A stretch of 64,000 nucleotides of DNA, from contig NZ_AP018223.1 of assembly GCF_002368035.1 (NCBI RefSeq), positions 192,984 to 256,983 of the forward strand. The letters are read 5' to 3'. This document shows positions 55,629-64,000 of this stretch, one piece after another (position 1 is the stretch's first letter; the number at the start of each line of letters is the position of its first letter). The position numbers and the translations under genes are program-made. This DNA comes from Nostoc linckia NIES-25 (GTDB lineage Bacteria; Cyanobacteriota; Cyanobacteriia; Cyanobacteriales; Nostocaceae). The notes under the pieces were generated by a model that saw only the letters and a list, made by a program, of their open reading frames with translations, was not told where the DNA came from and did no database searches.

Positions 55629-56348
55629 TTATTTCCCCAGCAACCTGTGTCGCACCCCTTCAGCAATTTTGTGACCCAGATATTCAGGAATCAGGCTTTC
55701 ATTAGGCCCCAGCAAGTAGAGAATCAGCCGTGTACGTCCGCGCCAAACAAGTAAATTGGCATTGACTACCAGCAGATCTTCCTGCCAGATGGCGTACATC
55801 ACTTTGTAAAATAATCCTGGTTGATTATCAGCTTCAATCACTAGGGCAGGGAGATGAAAAACCGGATCGACATAGAACTCAGTTTGTACCTGCTCTAAGC
55901 CAGTGTCAAGATTGAATTCTACTGCCAGCATTTCTTCTACCTCAAACCGACCTCCTAAAGCCTCGCGAATGGCGCGACAGACATTTTCTGCGGTTTTATC
56001 GGTCAAGGCTTTACTACCACGAGAGACTAGCAGTTTGATAAAAACTAACATCGGCGGACGGATTTGACCGTATAGACTCAGACCGTGGATTGTTAAACCA
56101 TAAGCTGCTAGTACACCAAAAATATCGCTGAGCAGAAAAGACTGGTTGCGGTAGGCAAAATGCAAGGCACTTTTGCTACCTTCCGGTTTCAGTTCAATAA
56201 CAGCGCGTCTAGTCTTATAGAGACGGTAGGCTAGCCGTAAATTTTGTAGTTGAATCTCACTGCTGACGAATTGCTCATAAAACTGGGGAAACGCTCGATT
56301 AAAGCGCTTTAGGAGTTCCAGTGTCGAAGATTTTAAACCAGAAGCCAT
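55629..56348 (-). CDS. ACT-like domain protein, cyanobacterial
   Basis: 239 aa. Two ACT-like segments: around residues 65-115 (FLLSDIFGVLAAYGLTIHGL) and 165-215 (LVIEADNQPGLFYKVMYAIW, similar to GlnD C-terminal ACT repeats). No catalytic domain. A ligand-sensing or regulatory role is inferred. The family name is not known to me. Confidence 0.65.
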   Translation of the reverse strand: MASGLKSSTLELLKRFNRAFPQFYEQFVSSEIQLQNLRLAYRLYKTRRAVIELKPEGSKSALHFAYRNQSFLLSDIFGVLAAYGLTIHGLSLYGQIRPPMLVFIKLLVSRGSKALTDKTAENVCRAIREALGGRFEVEEMLAVEFNLDTGLEQVQTEFYVDPVFHLPALVIEADNQPGLFYKVMYAIWQEDLLVVNANLLVWRGRTRLILYLLGPNESLIPEYLGHKIAEGVRHRLLGK

Positions 56349-56849
56349 TGTTAAGGATAAGACTCGCTTGCTTTCGTCACCTGGGGACTAGGGACTGGGT
56401 ATTGAGAACTGGGGAGTGGGAAAAGTTTTCCCGGTATTCAAATCCCTGATATACCATTCACTCTTAAGCTAACCTGCATTTAAGCTGCATACGAACAATT
56501 CACAGGATCTTTGCCAGAATTGGGTTTTCTTTATTTATTTCGAGAAAAGTCACAAGCAGCTTGGGTTGTTTGCCACATAGTCAGACAGAGGAATCTCAAC
56601 AGGGTATGATTTTGAATTACTTATATTCTTCCCTTTTGCTGAATTTTTACTAGGGTTTACAACAAAATGCTAAAGTTGAAGATGATTGGTGTGAAACATG
56701 CCCTTTGTGGCTAGTACCATTACAAATCTCGAAAACAACCCAAAAATTTTGAGTGTTAGGGGTAGTAAATGAGGCTAGTTACGTTAAGCATGAATCAACA
56801 CTCGTGAGAGTGGAAGCCAATTTAGTTATATTACCCGAACCTCGTTGGC
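56349..56849. other. Intergenic region
   Basis: 501 bp. Tandem heptamer-type repeats (actagggactgggtattgag) occur at 56382-56420. The rest holds the promoter of the GNAT gene. No ORF supported. Confidence 0.45.
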
Positions 56850-57398
56850 ATGGGTTTTTGGAAAACTTGGTTTAGTACTCCTGAGTCTGTAGCGACAACT
56901 AGAACAAACCCTTTTGAAGAACATACAGCGGAAACCGCGGCTAATAGCCCTAGTGGTGTTAGCGAATCTTCTTCAAAGGAGGCTCGCATCGTCTTCAGTA
57001 CAGAGCGAGACATCGACCTGTATGAACTAGAAGAACTCTGTGATGCAGTTGGTTGGTCGCGTCGTCCTTTAAGAAAAGTCAAAAAAGCCATTGAGCATAG
57101 TTTTCTCGTCGCCTCGATGTGGCAGGTAAGAGGAAACCAAAAACGGCTCATTGGTTTTGCCCGTGCTACTTCAGATCATGCCTTTAATGCCACAATTTGG
57201 GATGTGGTAGTTCACCCAGACTTTCAAAATCAAGGACTGGGCAAGGCACTGATGAAATACGTCCTCAAAAAACTGAGGAGTGAGGAGATTAGCAATGTGA
57301 CCCTCTTTGCCGATCCTCATGTTGTAGATTTCTACCGAACTATGGGGTTTATGCCAGATCCAGAAGGTATTAAAGGTATGTTCTGGTATCCTCACTAA
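56850..57398 (+). CDS. GNAT family N-acetyltransferase
   Basis: 182 aa. The N-terminal 50 residues are low complexity; the GNAT fold follows, with the acetyl-CoA loop in VVVHPDFQNQGLGKALMKYV and the C-terminal DFYRTMGF. It resembles cyanobacterial homologues of plastid GNAT enzymes, which acetylate protein amines. Substrate not known. Confidence 0.82.
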   Translation: MGFWKTWFSTPESVATTRTNPFEEHTAETAANSPSGVSESSSKEARIVFSTERDIDLYELEELCDAVGWSRRPLRKVKKAIEHSFLVASMWQVRGNQKRLIGFARATSDHAFNATIWDVVVHPDFQNQGLGKALMKYVLKKLRSEEISNVTLFADPHVVDFYRTMGFMPDPEGIKGMFWYPH

Positions 57399-57698
57399 GA
57401 GCCAATTCAAATAAAACCCGATTTGCACAATAAAATCAGGTACTCTAGTAAAGATCTATTGTTTTGATATGGTTTGGGAAGGTTAAGCCGACAAACAAGC
57501 ACAAAATACTATGTCTTGTAGAACTTAGTCGGCACAAAAACCTTTATTTAATTTAAAGAGTCTATCTATCTGGTTTTTACAGTGAAAAAATTTTCCACGA
57601 GCAGTATGATGTGATATAATAGGCTTAATGCTTTTGCGAAAGGGCGATCGCTTCTCTAAAAAGTCAGAACCCAACAGCAAAAAGTAGATAAGTATAGC

Positions 57699-57772
57699 CG
57701 GGATGTAGCGCAGCTTGGTAGCGCGCCTGCTTTGGGAGCAGGATGCCGCAGGTTCAAATCCTGTCATCCCGA
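57699..57772 (+). tRNA. tRNA-Pro (anticodon UGG)
   Basis: Acceptor stem CGGGATG / CATCCCG, D-arm GCGCAGCTTGGTAGCGC, anticodon stem-loop CCTGC-TTTGGGA-GCAGG with anticodon TGG, T-arm CAGGTTCAAATCCTG. 74 nt with A discriminator; CCA is not encoded. It decodes CCA and related Pro codons. Confidence 0.96.
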
Positions 57773-58625
57773 TTTAGTTAAGAGATATTAATTAAACCCG
57801 TTATTTATCGACAAAATTGGGTTTGATTGAGATGTCAAATTAAAAAATCAAAATTTACTCACATTGCGATCGCAGAGGCATAGTGTTAGCTAATCCCTAC
57901 ACACAGTATACAGAGACGTAGCTACGTCTCTACAAGGTTTTCGGGTAAGGCAGAATTAATTTCAGTAGATGTCTATATTTATTAAGGATTTTTTGTCTCA
58001 GCAATCAACTAAATCTACAAAATATCTGAAAAATTTATGCCATTTAGGGCAAATAGACTAAAGTTTTGTTGCTAAAATGAGCAATCTAATTGCATATTTT
58101 CACGCAGAAAATTAATCTGGTTATTTTTGTCTTAGACTAGCTTTTGAAAGATACTCGCTAAATTTAGTCTTTGATAAATAAGGTACTCGCGATCCTGTAC
58201 TTTGTATAAATTTGAGAAGATATTTAGTTAGAGCTAGATGGAACGATTGATAAAGTCATGCCGTCACCCAATATTAGAGAAAGTCAATAAAATGGCATTT
58301 ATAATTTTCAGGGTTAGAGAGACTTTTCACTGTTCGACAAGCCAAAAAATAGGTATCTACAGAATTTAGCGGCGAACAGCAAAGTAAAATTGACAAAAAC
58401 ACAAATTTAGCACAGTCTATTGGTAAAGGCGATATTATAACAATCTTCAATAGTTGGGATTATTTTACTTCGATCGTTGACTTTCAACAGTCAATTGACC
58501 TCATAAGTTGTTTACAAATAAATTTTCACAACTAAAATAGATTGCTATATAACTGAAGCTAGTTGGTGCTGTGCAAATCCAACCATTTGTTTAGTTTAAT
58601 TGTCTTATTAATGCGAGGAGCAGTC
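57773..58625. other. Intergenic region between tRNA-Pro and tic22
   Basis: 853 bp. One perfect 20-bp palindrome, AGAGACGTAGCTACGTCTCT at 57912-57931, and a HIP1-like site near 57868. The rest is AT-rich, no ORF supported. Confidence 0.5.
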
Positions 58626-59444
58626 ATGAAATCATTGGTTCGTTGGGGCGCAACATTAGGTATAGCTGGGAGTGTCTTTTTAGGAGGACTTTCAGGAATA
58701 GGTAATCTGCCAGGACTAGGTAATCTAGAGGCGGTGGCTTTACCACAAGATCAGGTAGTGAAAAAGCTACAGGAAGTACCCGTATTCACTCTCACAAATC
58801 CTAAAGGCGAATTCGTAGTTCTTTCCAGGAACAACCAATCCAAGACCGTCTCTCAAGTGGGATTTTTTATTAGCAAGCAAGATGCTCAAAAATTCCTTGA
58901 TAATCGGTTGAAAAAAGAAAATCCTCAACTGGCAAGCACCCTACAGGTAAGACCTTTGTCTTTGGCAGACTACTATAAGATAGTGCTGGAAAGCAAAAAG
59001 AAGTCAGACTCAGTAATTTATACTTTAGTCCCGACCCAAGCACAGGTAGCGTCAGCAACAAGTATGGTGAACGCAAATGGTAAAAAAGTTGAGCAATTCA
59101 ACGGTATTCCTTTGTTTGTGCCCAAATTTAAAAAAGATAATAGCTATCTGACAATTCCTCTGGCAAAAGGTAATGAGCGCTACATCCCTTTCTTTTTTGA
59201 AAAAGAACAAGCAGTGGCTCTGTTAGATGAATTTAAAAAAGCCGTACCCAAGGAAGCAGAAAACACTGAAATTCAGGTGGTGGATTTGTACGGTGTGATG
59301 GAAGCTCTCAATACTAGCAACGATCCCAGTATTAATAAAATTGTTTTATATCCATCGCGGGAATCTATCAATTTTATTCGATCGCTTGCGCCGAATCAGT
59401 CACCTGCTGCCAAGCCTGCTGCTGCACCCGCTCCGAAAAAATAA
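58626..59444 (+). CDS. tic22: Tic22 family protein
   Basis: 272 aa from the ATG at 58626 with GAGGAG just upstream. N-terminal signal peptide (RWGATLGIAGSVFLGGLSGI), then two Tic22-type repeats with VPVFTLTNPKGEFVVLS and GIPLFVPKFKKDNSYLTIPL. Basic Pro/Ala tail. Anabaena Tic22 (alr0114, from memory) acts in outer membrane biogenesis and possibly thylakoids. Followed by prmC after 25 bp. Confidence 0.88.
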   Translation: MKSLVRWGATLGIAGSVFLGGLSGIGNLPGLGNLEAVALPQDQVVKKLQEVPVFTLTNPKGEFVVLSRNNQSKTVSQVGFFISKQDAQKFLDNRLKKENPQLASTLQVRPLSLADYYKIVLESKKKSDSVIYTLVPTQAQVASATSMVNANGKKVEQFNGIPLFVPKFKKDNSYLTIPLAKGNERYIPFFFEKEQAVALLDEFKKAVPKEAENTEIQVVDLYGVMEALNTSNDPSINKIVLYPSRESINFIRSLAPNQSPAAKPAAAPAPKK

Positions 59445-59469
59445 CCGATTTGCTCTCCAAGGTTGAGGC

Positions 59470-60360
59470 ATGGGGGACAAACATCTGATAGTTTCTGGTT
59501 TAGAACTTTGGCAGTGGCGGAATGCAGCAACTCAAGCAGCTTGCGCCACTGATGTTCCACCAACAGAAGTAGATTGGTTACTCCAAGAAGTAGCTGGTTT
59601 AGACCGTTTGGCACTCCGTTTGGAGTCTTTTAAAAATTGGCCGCAAATTCAGATGCAATTGCCTCTGGAAGAGTTAGATCGGTTGTGGCAGAGGCGATTA
59701 AACGAACGTTTGCCAGTGCAGTATATTGCCAAAGCTACACCTTGGCGTCAGTTTAAAATCGCCGTATCGAATGCGGTTTTGATTCCCCGACCAGAAACAG
59801 AATGCTTAATTGATTTGGCTGTAGCGGCTGGTGGTAATGCTTCGGGACACTGGGCGGATTTGGGTACCGGCAGTGGAGCGATCGCCATTGGACTAGCAGA
59901 TGCCTTGCCAAACGCAACAATTCATGCAGTTGATTACAGCGTTGAAGCATTGGCGATCGCCCAAACCAACGCCAATAATTTGGGTCTGGCTGACCGCATT
60001 CGATTTTATCAAGGTTCCTGGTGGGAGCCACTGACATTCCTCAAAGGTCAGTTTAGTGGTATGGTGTCGAATCCCCCTTACATACCCACCAGTACCTTAC
60101 CTAGTTTGCAACCAGAAGTATTCAACCACGAACCACATCTAGCTTTGGATGGGGGTGCAGATGGTTTAGATTGTATTCGCCATTTGATAGAAATTTCTCC
60201 TAACTATTTGCAACCTGGTGGTGTCTGGCTGATTGAGATGATGGCGGGACAGGCAGATACAGTGCGAGAACTTTTGCAAAATCAAGGTAGCTATTGTCAA
60301 GTCCAAATTCACGCAGACTTAGCTGGAATTGAACGTTTTGCTCTAGCTTATAAATTCTGA
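59470..60360 (+). CDS. prmC: Release factor glutamine methyltransferase
   Basis: 296 aa, HemK/PrmC. It methylates the Gln of GGQ in release factors. SAM motif WADLGTGSGAIAIGLADALP, catalytic VSNPPYIPTS, N-terminal helical domain with PVQYIAKATPWRQF. Full length. Confidence 0.94.
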   Translation: MGDKHLIVSGLELWQWRNAATQAACATDVPPTEVDWLLQEVAGLDRLALRLESFKNWPQIQMQLPLEELDRLWQRRLNERLPVQYIAKATPWRQFKIAVSNAVLIPRPETECLIDLAVAAGGNASGHWADLGTGSGAIAIGLADALPNATIHAVDYSVEALAIAQTNANNLGLADRIRFYQGSWWEPLTFLKGQFSGMVSNPPYIPTSTLPSLQPEVFNHEPHLALDGGADGLDCIRHLIEISPNYLQPGGVWLIEMMAGQADTVRELLQNQGSYCQVQIHADLAGIERFALAYKF

Positions 60361-60399
60361 ATTCTGCTGTATCAGTAGTCTCGCCCTAACCACGACTGC

Positions 60400-60995
60400 T
60401 TAAACGCTGATAAAATCACTGGCGTTAATTGCGATCGGATTGATTCCAGTGAGAATTGCTAGCACTTCATTGGTAGTGGCGATCGCGATTTGGGTATCAC
60501 TACCGACAGTAGTGATGCTCAGTTGTCCGAAAGTTAACCCCCCAGCTAAACCAAGTTGGTCTTGAGTAATACCAATTTGAAAAAAGAATGCGACAGATGG
60601 GTAGGGGCTTTAGCATTGTTCATTGGTGTCAACTTAAGCTAGAAATAGCTTCGGTGTTGGCTTCCTCAGCCGCCAGAGAATTTATTCTCTGGCTAAGAGC
60701 TACTGTCTACTGAAGTAGACTCAAAATCTTGGGGAATATTTAGTCATCTTTAAATGACTTTTGCTATTAGCAAGGAACTTCAGTTCCTTGCGGGACATGG
60801 GTTTCACGTTAAGTTGGCACCAATGAACAATGTTGTGGCCTTACGGATAATTGATGTGTCGCAAACATTATTTGAATTGGTATAACCGTAAAATCGCTAA
60901 TTGTATCTCTGCCTTCTGTAGCAGCTAGTACAAAAACATCATTGCCAAATTAGTTAGCGATATTTGAGCTTGTTGGTGCTAAACTCAAAATCTCG
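60400..60995 (-). pseudogene. RTX/Ca-binding protein C-terminus split by a mobile repeat
   Basis: Upstream piece at about 60885-60995 reads FGNDVFVLAATEGRDTISDF then TV. Downstream piece 60400-60566 reads TQDQLGLAGGLTFGQLSITT and ends INASDFISV-stop. Between them lies a composite inverted-repeat element with TAA on both sides (60567-60569 and 60883-60885). Removing the element with one TAA joins DFTV to TQDQLGLAGG in frame. An extra stop occurs upstream (SNIAN-stop-FGND), and no gene start is found. Confidence 0.72.
60570..60882. mobile_element. Composite inverted-repeat element inserted in an RTX-like gene
   Basis: Outer ends taccaattt / aattggta, TAA target duplication. Next inward atgcgaca / tgtcgcaa, gtaggggc / ggccttac, then a 205-bp inner unit at 60621-60825 with cattggtgtcaacttaa / ttaagttggcaccaatg. 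The inner cargo contains a hairpin (agagaattta / attctctggc) and differs from the interior at 16333-16525. No transposase is encoded. Confidence 0.75.
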
Positions 60996-61140
60996 TGTTT
61001 TCAACTGAACGTTGATGGTCGTAACTCAGAGTTTGAAGTTCAGAACTCGGAGTTTGGAGTTTGGAGTTGGGAACTTGGAGTTTGGTGTTCCCAACTCCAA
61101 GTTCCATGCTTTGAGCTTGAAGTTTCCTCTCCTGAGCCAA
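60996..61140. repeat. Tandem heptamer repeats beside the exoprotein gene
   Basis: Variants of ggagttt / gaactcg at about 61022-61090 and their complement (caactccaagttcc) follow, just after the exoprotein stop. Their palindromic arrangement could form a hairpin near the 3' end. Confidence 0.6.
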
Positions 61141-64000
61141 TTACGCCTGGATAATAAAATCAGAAGCCGAGAGATTTGGCGTACCAATAAGAGTTGCAAA
61201 TAAACCGCCACTGCCAAAACCAGGGGCAGTACCATTTTCGTTGTAGAACAGTCGCCCATTGACAGCATCGTAGACAATCTTGGCGCTACTAATGCCCTCT
61301 AAAATTGTTAGACCGAATAAGTCAAAACCAATACTCTTAAAATCACTGGGATTACTAAAACCGTTTCCAGCAACAGAAGAAATGGCAAAGGTGGTTTTAT
61401 CCAAAACAATCTTGTCACCCTGATATTTGTTGAAATCGCTGATAATATCTTGACCCACAGCAGAACTAGTAAAGGTAGCGTCAGTGTTGTAAACAAAAAA
61501 GTCGGCATTAGTGCCACCTGTAAGTACGTCATTACCAGCACCGCCCACAAGAGTATCATTACCAGCACCACCAATCAGGGTATCATTGCCAGTACCGCCT
61601 CTGAGCAGGTCGTTACCGCTTTTACCATCGATTTTGTCATTACCACCTTGAGCATTAATTACATCATTAGAGTTGTCAAAACCTGCGGTGTTGTTATTCA
61701 AATCATTGAGGAATGTCACCGTGTTTTTTTGCAAAATGCTGGTATTATTCCAATTAGCATCAAAGACATCGAAACTGTCGCTGAGGCTGGTTTGTCCATT
61801 AAACAAAATGTTGCCAATGATTGGCCTTGTCCCGGATGCTGGCAGATTATCCAGGTTTTCTAATTGGAAGTTTTGCAGCGTGACTTTGGTATTGGCAACG
61901 TTATCAAAAGTCACTTCTAAATTTGAGCCATTTTGAGTCAGTTGCAGATTTTTAGCAGTTAATCCCGCACCTGTAAATTGTAGTGTGTCCACTTGGGCAA
62001 TCACCGCTGCTGATGGATTTGAACCAATGCCAACCCCACCAAAATCGGTGATGATGTCATTACCATCGCCAGCACGAAAGATGAATTTGTCTTGACCACT
62101 GTTACCTGTGAGGGTATCGTTAGCAGCTAAACCGATGATGATGTTATTGCCGGCTGTGCCAGTTAGCTGATCTCTATTTGGGGTGCCTGTGAAGTTGACT
62201 TGTTTGATGGTGAGGTTGACTGTTGCTGTGTCAGTGCCGCCATTGCCATCGCTGACGGTATAATCAAATTTGGCATTGCCAGTGAAATCTGTAGTCGGGG
62301 TAAAGACGACATTGCCGTTATTCACAGCTACAGTACCGTTAACGGCGTTACTGACATTAGTAATGCTTAAAGTAGAACTGTCTACATCGGTGTCGTTGGC
62401 TAAAAGGTCAGTCGCCAGCAGAGTTAAAGGCGTGTTTTGATTAGTAGTGGCTGTGTCATCACCTGCGACTGGGGCATCGTTGACACCATTAATAGTAATG
62501 GTGATAACTTGACTAGCTGTACCGTCAACAGAACTGACTGTGAAAGTTTCAGTTTTAGTTTTACCTGTGTTGAGAAATTGTACCGCACTGTTGGCGACGT
62601 TGTAAGTGTAAGTTCCTGTGGGCATAATACTCAGGCTGCCTAAGTTGCCGCTCTCTGAGGTGAGGCTGGTATTAAATTGGTTTTGACCTGCATCTATGTC
62701 ACTGACGGTGAGTTTGCCCGTTGCCGTTAAATTGGTCGTGCTAGTATCTTCGGTGACTGATGCGGTGGCTGTGCCTGTGATGGTGGCGGTATCGTTAACA
62801 CCATTAATATTGACGGAGATGTTTTTACTAGCTGTTTCATCAAACGAGTAAACAATAAAATTTTCGGTTTTGCTTTGACCTGCCCCTAGAGACTGGATGA
62901 TATTGTTGTTGACTGTGTAAGTCAGGGTTGTGCCTGTGGCATTTGCTTCTAGGCTACCGAGATTTCCTGGTATTGAGGTAATCTGTCCAAATTTGTTTTC
63001 ACCTGAATCGACATCATTAACGGTGAGGTTAAGAGTAATTGTCAGGTCGGGACTACTCGCATCTTCAGAGATTTGTACTATATTTTCACCTGTGATGCTA
63101 GCGGGATTATTAGGTATTAGTTCGCCAAAGTTATAGCCTATGGCGTTAGTACCTGCTGCCAAAGAAATATTGCTAATCACATCATTGCCTACTGTCCCTG
63201 AGGCGGAACCGGCAGTCTCTTGACCGTCCTCGTAGCCAGTGGGTTGAGTTTCAGTCAAGGTGTAAGTGCCTGGAGCTAAATTTGAGAAGGAGTAACTTCC
63301 TGTGGCATCTGTTGTGGTGGTTAAGTTGACAGAACCGTTAACAGTATTTGTGGCAGAAAGTGTTAGGGTAACGCCTGGAAAGCCCGGATCATTTCCGTCA
63401 AGGATACCGTTTTTGTTGATGTCAAAGTAAACTCTGCCAAAGAGACTGGCTGGGGTGAAGTTGACTGTGCCATAGAGGTTGGGGTTAGTGTTAGAAACAC
63501 TGTTGCCATTAAAGGTGAAGTTGCCTGTGGCATTAACTGTTGGGGCTGTGGTAACACCTGTGGCGGCTGCCAGATCGGGAGTGACGGCGAAGATGGCGCC
63601 ACCGATGCTTTGACCATTGCTGCCTCCGGCTCCGGTTCCGCCCGTTGCTGAGTTGTTGGTGAAGCTGGTGTTGTTTAGGGTGAGGGAGCCAGAGCGGATG
63701 AAGATCGCACCTCCCATGCCGGCACCACCGCCACCACCGCTTTTATTGGCACCTCCAGCGCCGCCGCCGTAGCCACCGCCGCCGCCGCTACCACCTGGAA
63801 CTCCAGTTCCACTGCCACCGCCACCGCCGCCGCCACCAAAGCCGCCAGCACCACCGACGCCGTAGCCGCCATCGCCGCCAGCACCACCGCCGCCGCCGAA
63901 GCCACCACCACCACCACCATTACCAGTTCCACTGCTGCCGCCGCCACCACCGCCGCCGCCGAAATCGCCGCCAGTGCCGCCGCTAGCACTATAGCCACCA
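61141..64000 (-). CDS. Large Gly-rich VCBS/RTX exoprotein (N-terminus beyond window)
   Basis: At least 950 residues in one frame, 5' end off the right edge. Order: Gly-rich low complexity (63725-63999) with GGGGGAGGDGG-like runs; GGAIFIRSGSLTLNNTSF (right-handed beta-helix-like); an SdrD_B/Cna-B-type domain with FGRVYFDINKNGILDGNDPG; two VCBS-like repeats each ending INGVND; a cadherin-like repeat (DAPVAGDDTATTNQNTPLTL); RTX nonapeptides (LRGGTGNDTLIGGAGNDTLV) near 61530-61620; and a C-terminal beta-rich block ending SASDFIIQA. Probably a secreted calcium-binding adhesin, exported by a type I system. Exporter not in the window. Confidence 0.85.
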   Translation of the reverse strand, partial: GGYSASGGTGGDFGGGGGGGGSSGTGNGGGGGGFGGGGGAGGDGGYGVGGAGGFGGGGGGGGSGTGVPGGSGGGGGYGGGAGGANKSGGGGGAGMGGAIFIRSGSLTLNNTSFTNNSATGGTGAGGSNGQSIGGAIFAVTPDLAAATGVTTAPTVNATGNFTFNGNSVSNTNPNLYGTVNFTPASLFGRVYFDINKNGILDGNDPGFPGVTLTLSATNTVNGSVNLTTTTDATGSYSFSNLAPGTYTLTETQPTGYEDGQETAGSASGTVGNDVISNISLAAGTNAIGYNFGELIPNNPASITGENIVQISEDASSPDLTITLNLTVNDVDSGENKFGQITSIPGNLGSLEANATGTTLTYTVNNNIIQSLGAGQSKTENFIVYSFDETASKNISVNINGVNDTATITGTATASVTEDTSTTNLTATGKLTVSDIDAGQNQFNTSLTSESGNLGSLSIMPTGTYTYNVANSAVQFLNTGKTKTETFTVSSVDGTASQVITITINGVNDAPVAGDDTATTNQNTPLTLLATDLLANDTDVDSSTLSITNVSNAVNGTVAVNNGNVVFTPTTDFTGNAKFDYTVSDGNGGTDTATVNLTIKQVNFTGTPNRDQLTGTAGNNIIIGLAANDTLTGNSGQDKFIFRAGDGNDIITDFGGVGIGSNPSAAVIAQVDTLQFTGAGLTAKNLQLTQNGSNLEVTFDNVANTKVTLQNFQLENLDNLPASGTRPIIGNILFNGQTSLSDSFDVFDANWNNTSILQKNTVTFLNDLNNNTAGFDNSNDVINAQGGNDKIDGKSGNDLLRGGTGNDTLIGGAGNDTLVGGAGNDVLTGGTNADFFVYNTDATFTSSAVGQDIISDFNKYQGDKIVLDKTTFAISSVAGNGFSNPSDFKSIGFDLFGLTILEGISSAKIVYDAVNGRLFYNENGTAPGFGSGGLFATLIGTPNLSASDFIIQA

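Noticed and set aside
63675..63998. 107-aa Ala/Val-rich minus-strand ORF
   Set aside because: Alternative frame of the Gly-rich repeats; the +0 frame continues the exoprotein.

Overview
The window looks like chromosome from a filamentous, heterocyst-forming cyanobacterium of the Nostoc/Anabaena group. Evidence: hetZ and patU, photosystem I genes (psaF, psaJ, psaL), phylloquinone genes (menB, menD), a Tic22 homologue, a CcbP-type calcium-binding protein, very frequent GCGATCGC (HIP1) octamers, and intergenic spaces filled with short tandem heptamers, small dispersed repeats and miniature inverted-repeat elements. The run amiC-amiC-murI-sds-hetZ-patU, with tic22 further on, resembles from memory the alr0092 to alr0114 neighbourhood of Anabaena PCC 7120.

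Layout. 0-9 kb: a cut-off membrane protein start, a SigG-type ECF sigma factor with its membrane anti-sigma partner, a gamma-glutamylcyclotransferase pseudogene, a pspA-vipp1 pair, a proline-rich SPOR-like membrane protein, a DciA-type DUF721 protein and a cysteine-motif small protein. 8.8-14.3 kb: menB and menD on the minus strand, separated by two plus-strand accessory nucleases (DUF2887/DUF4351 Rpn family, and an SRA-like plus HNH protein), then folB. 14.9-22.9 kb: a REC-PAS-GGDEF protein with a degenerate receiver, a sugar O-acetyltransferase, ccbP, a PEP-CTERM protein, a CrtISO-like oxidoreductase and ribokinase. 22.9-29.2 kb: mreBCD, ssb, a SIMPL protein, an EVE protein and a CPA2 cation/proton antiporter. 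30-41.5 kb: two tandem amiC amidases, murI, solanesyl diphosphate synthase, hetZ and patU. 42-49.3 kb: a transglutaminase-like membrane protein without catalytic residues, a TM2 protein, a DUF433/DUF5615 toxin-antitoxin-like pair and an ABC-2 exporter operon. 50-60.4 kb: remA-gmk, psaFJ and psaL, tsaD, a hydrolase, an ACT-like protein, a GNAT protein, tRNA-Pro(UGG), tic22 and prmC. 60.4-64 kb: an RTX-like pseudogene split by a mobile repeat, then a huge glycine-rich VCBS/RTX exoprotein running off the right edge.

Functional themes are cell wall and shape (mreBCD, amiC x2, murI), membrane maintenance (vipp1/pspA), photosystem I and its quinone (psaF/J/L, menB/menD, sds as a prenyl-chain supplier) and heterocyst patterning (hetZ, patU, ccbP; AmiC is needed for cell-cell communication in relatives).

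The most unusual material is in accessory DNA: composite repeat elements with variable interiors, one of which splits a gene in a way that precise removal would restore; a toxin-antitoxin-like pair flanked by a 157-bp duplication of a neighbouring gene's 3' end; a candidate modification-dependent restriction enzyme; and several gene relics. I did not find a clear multi-gene system of wholly unknown type.
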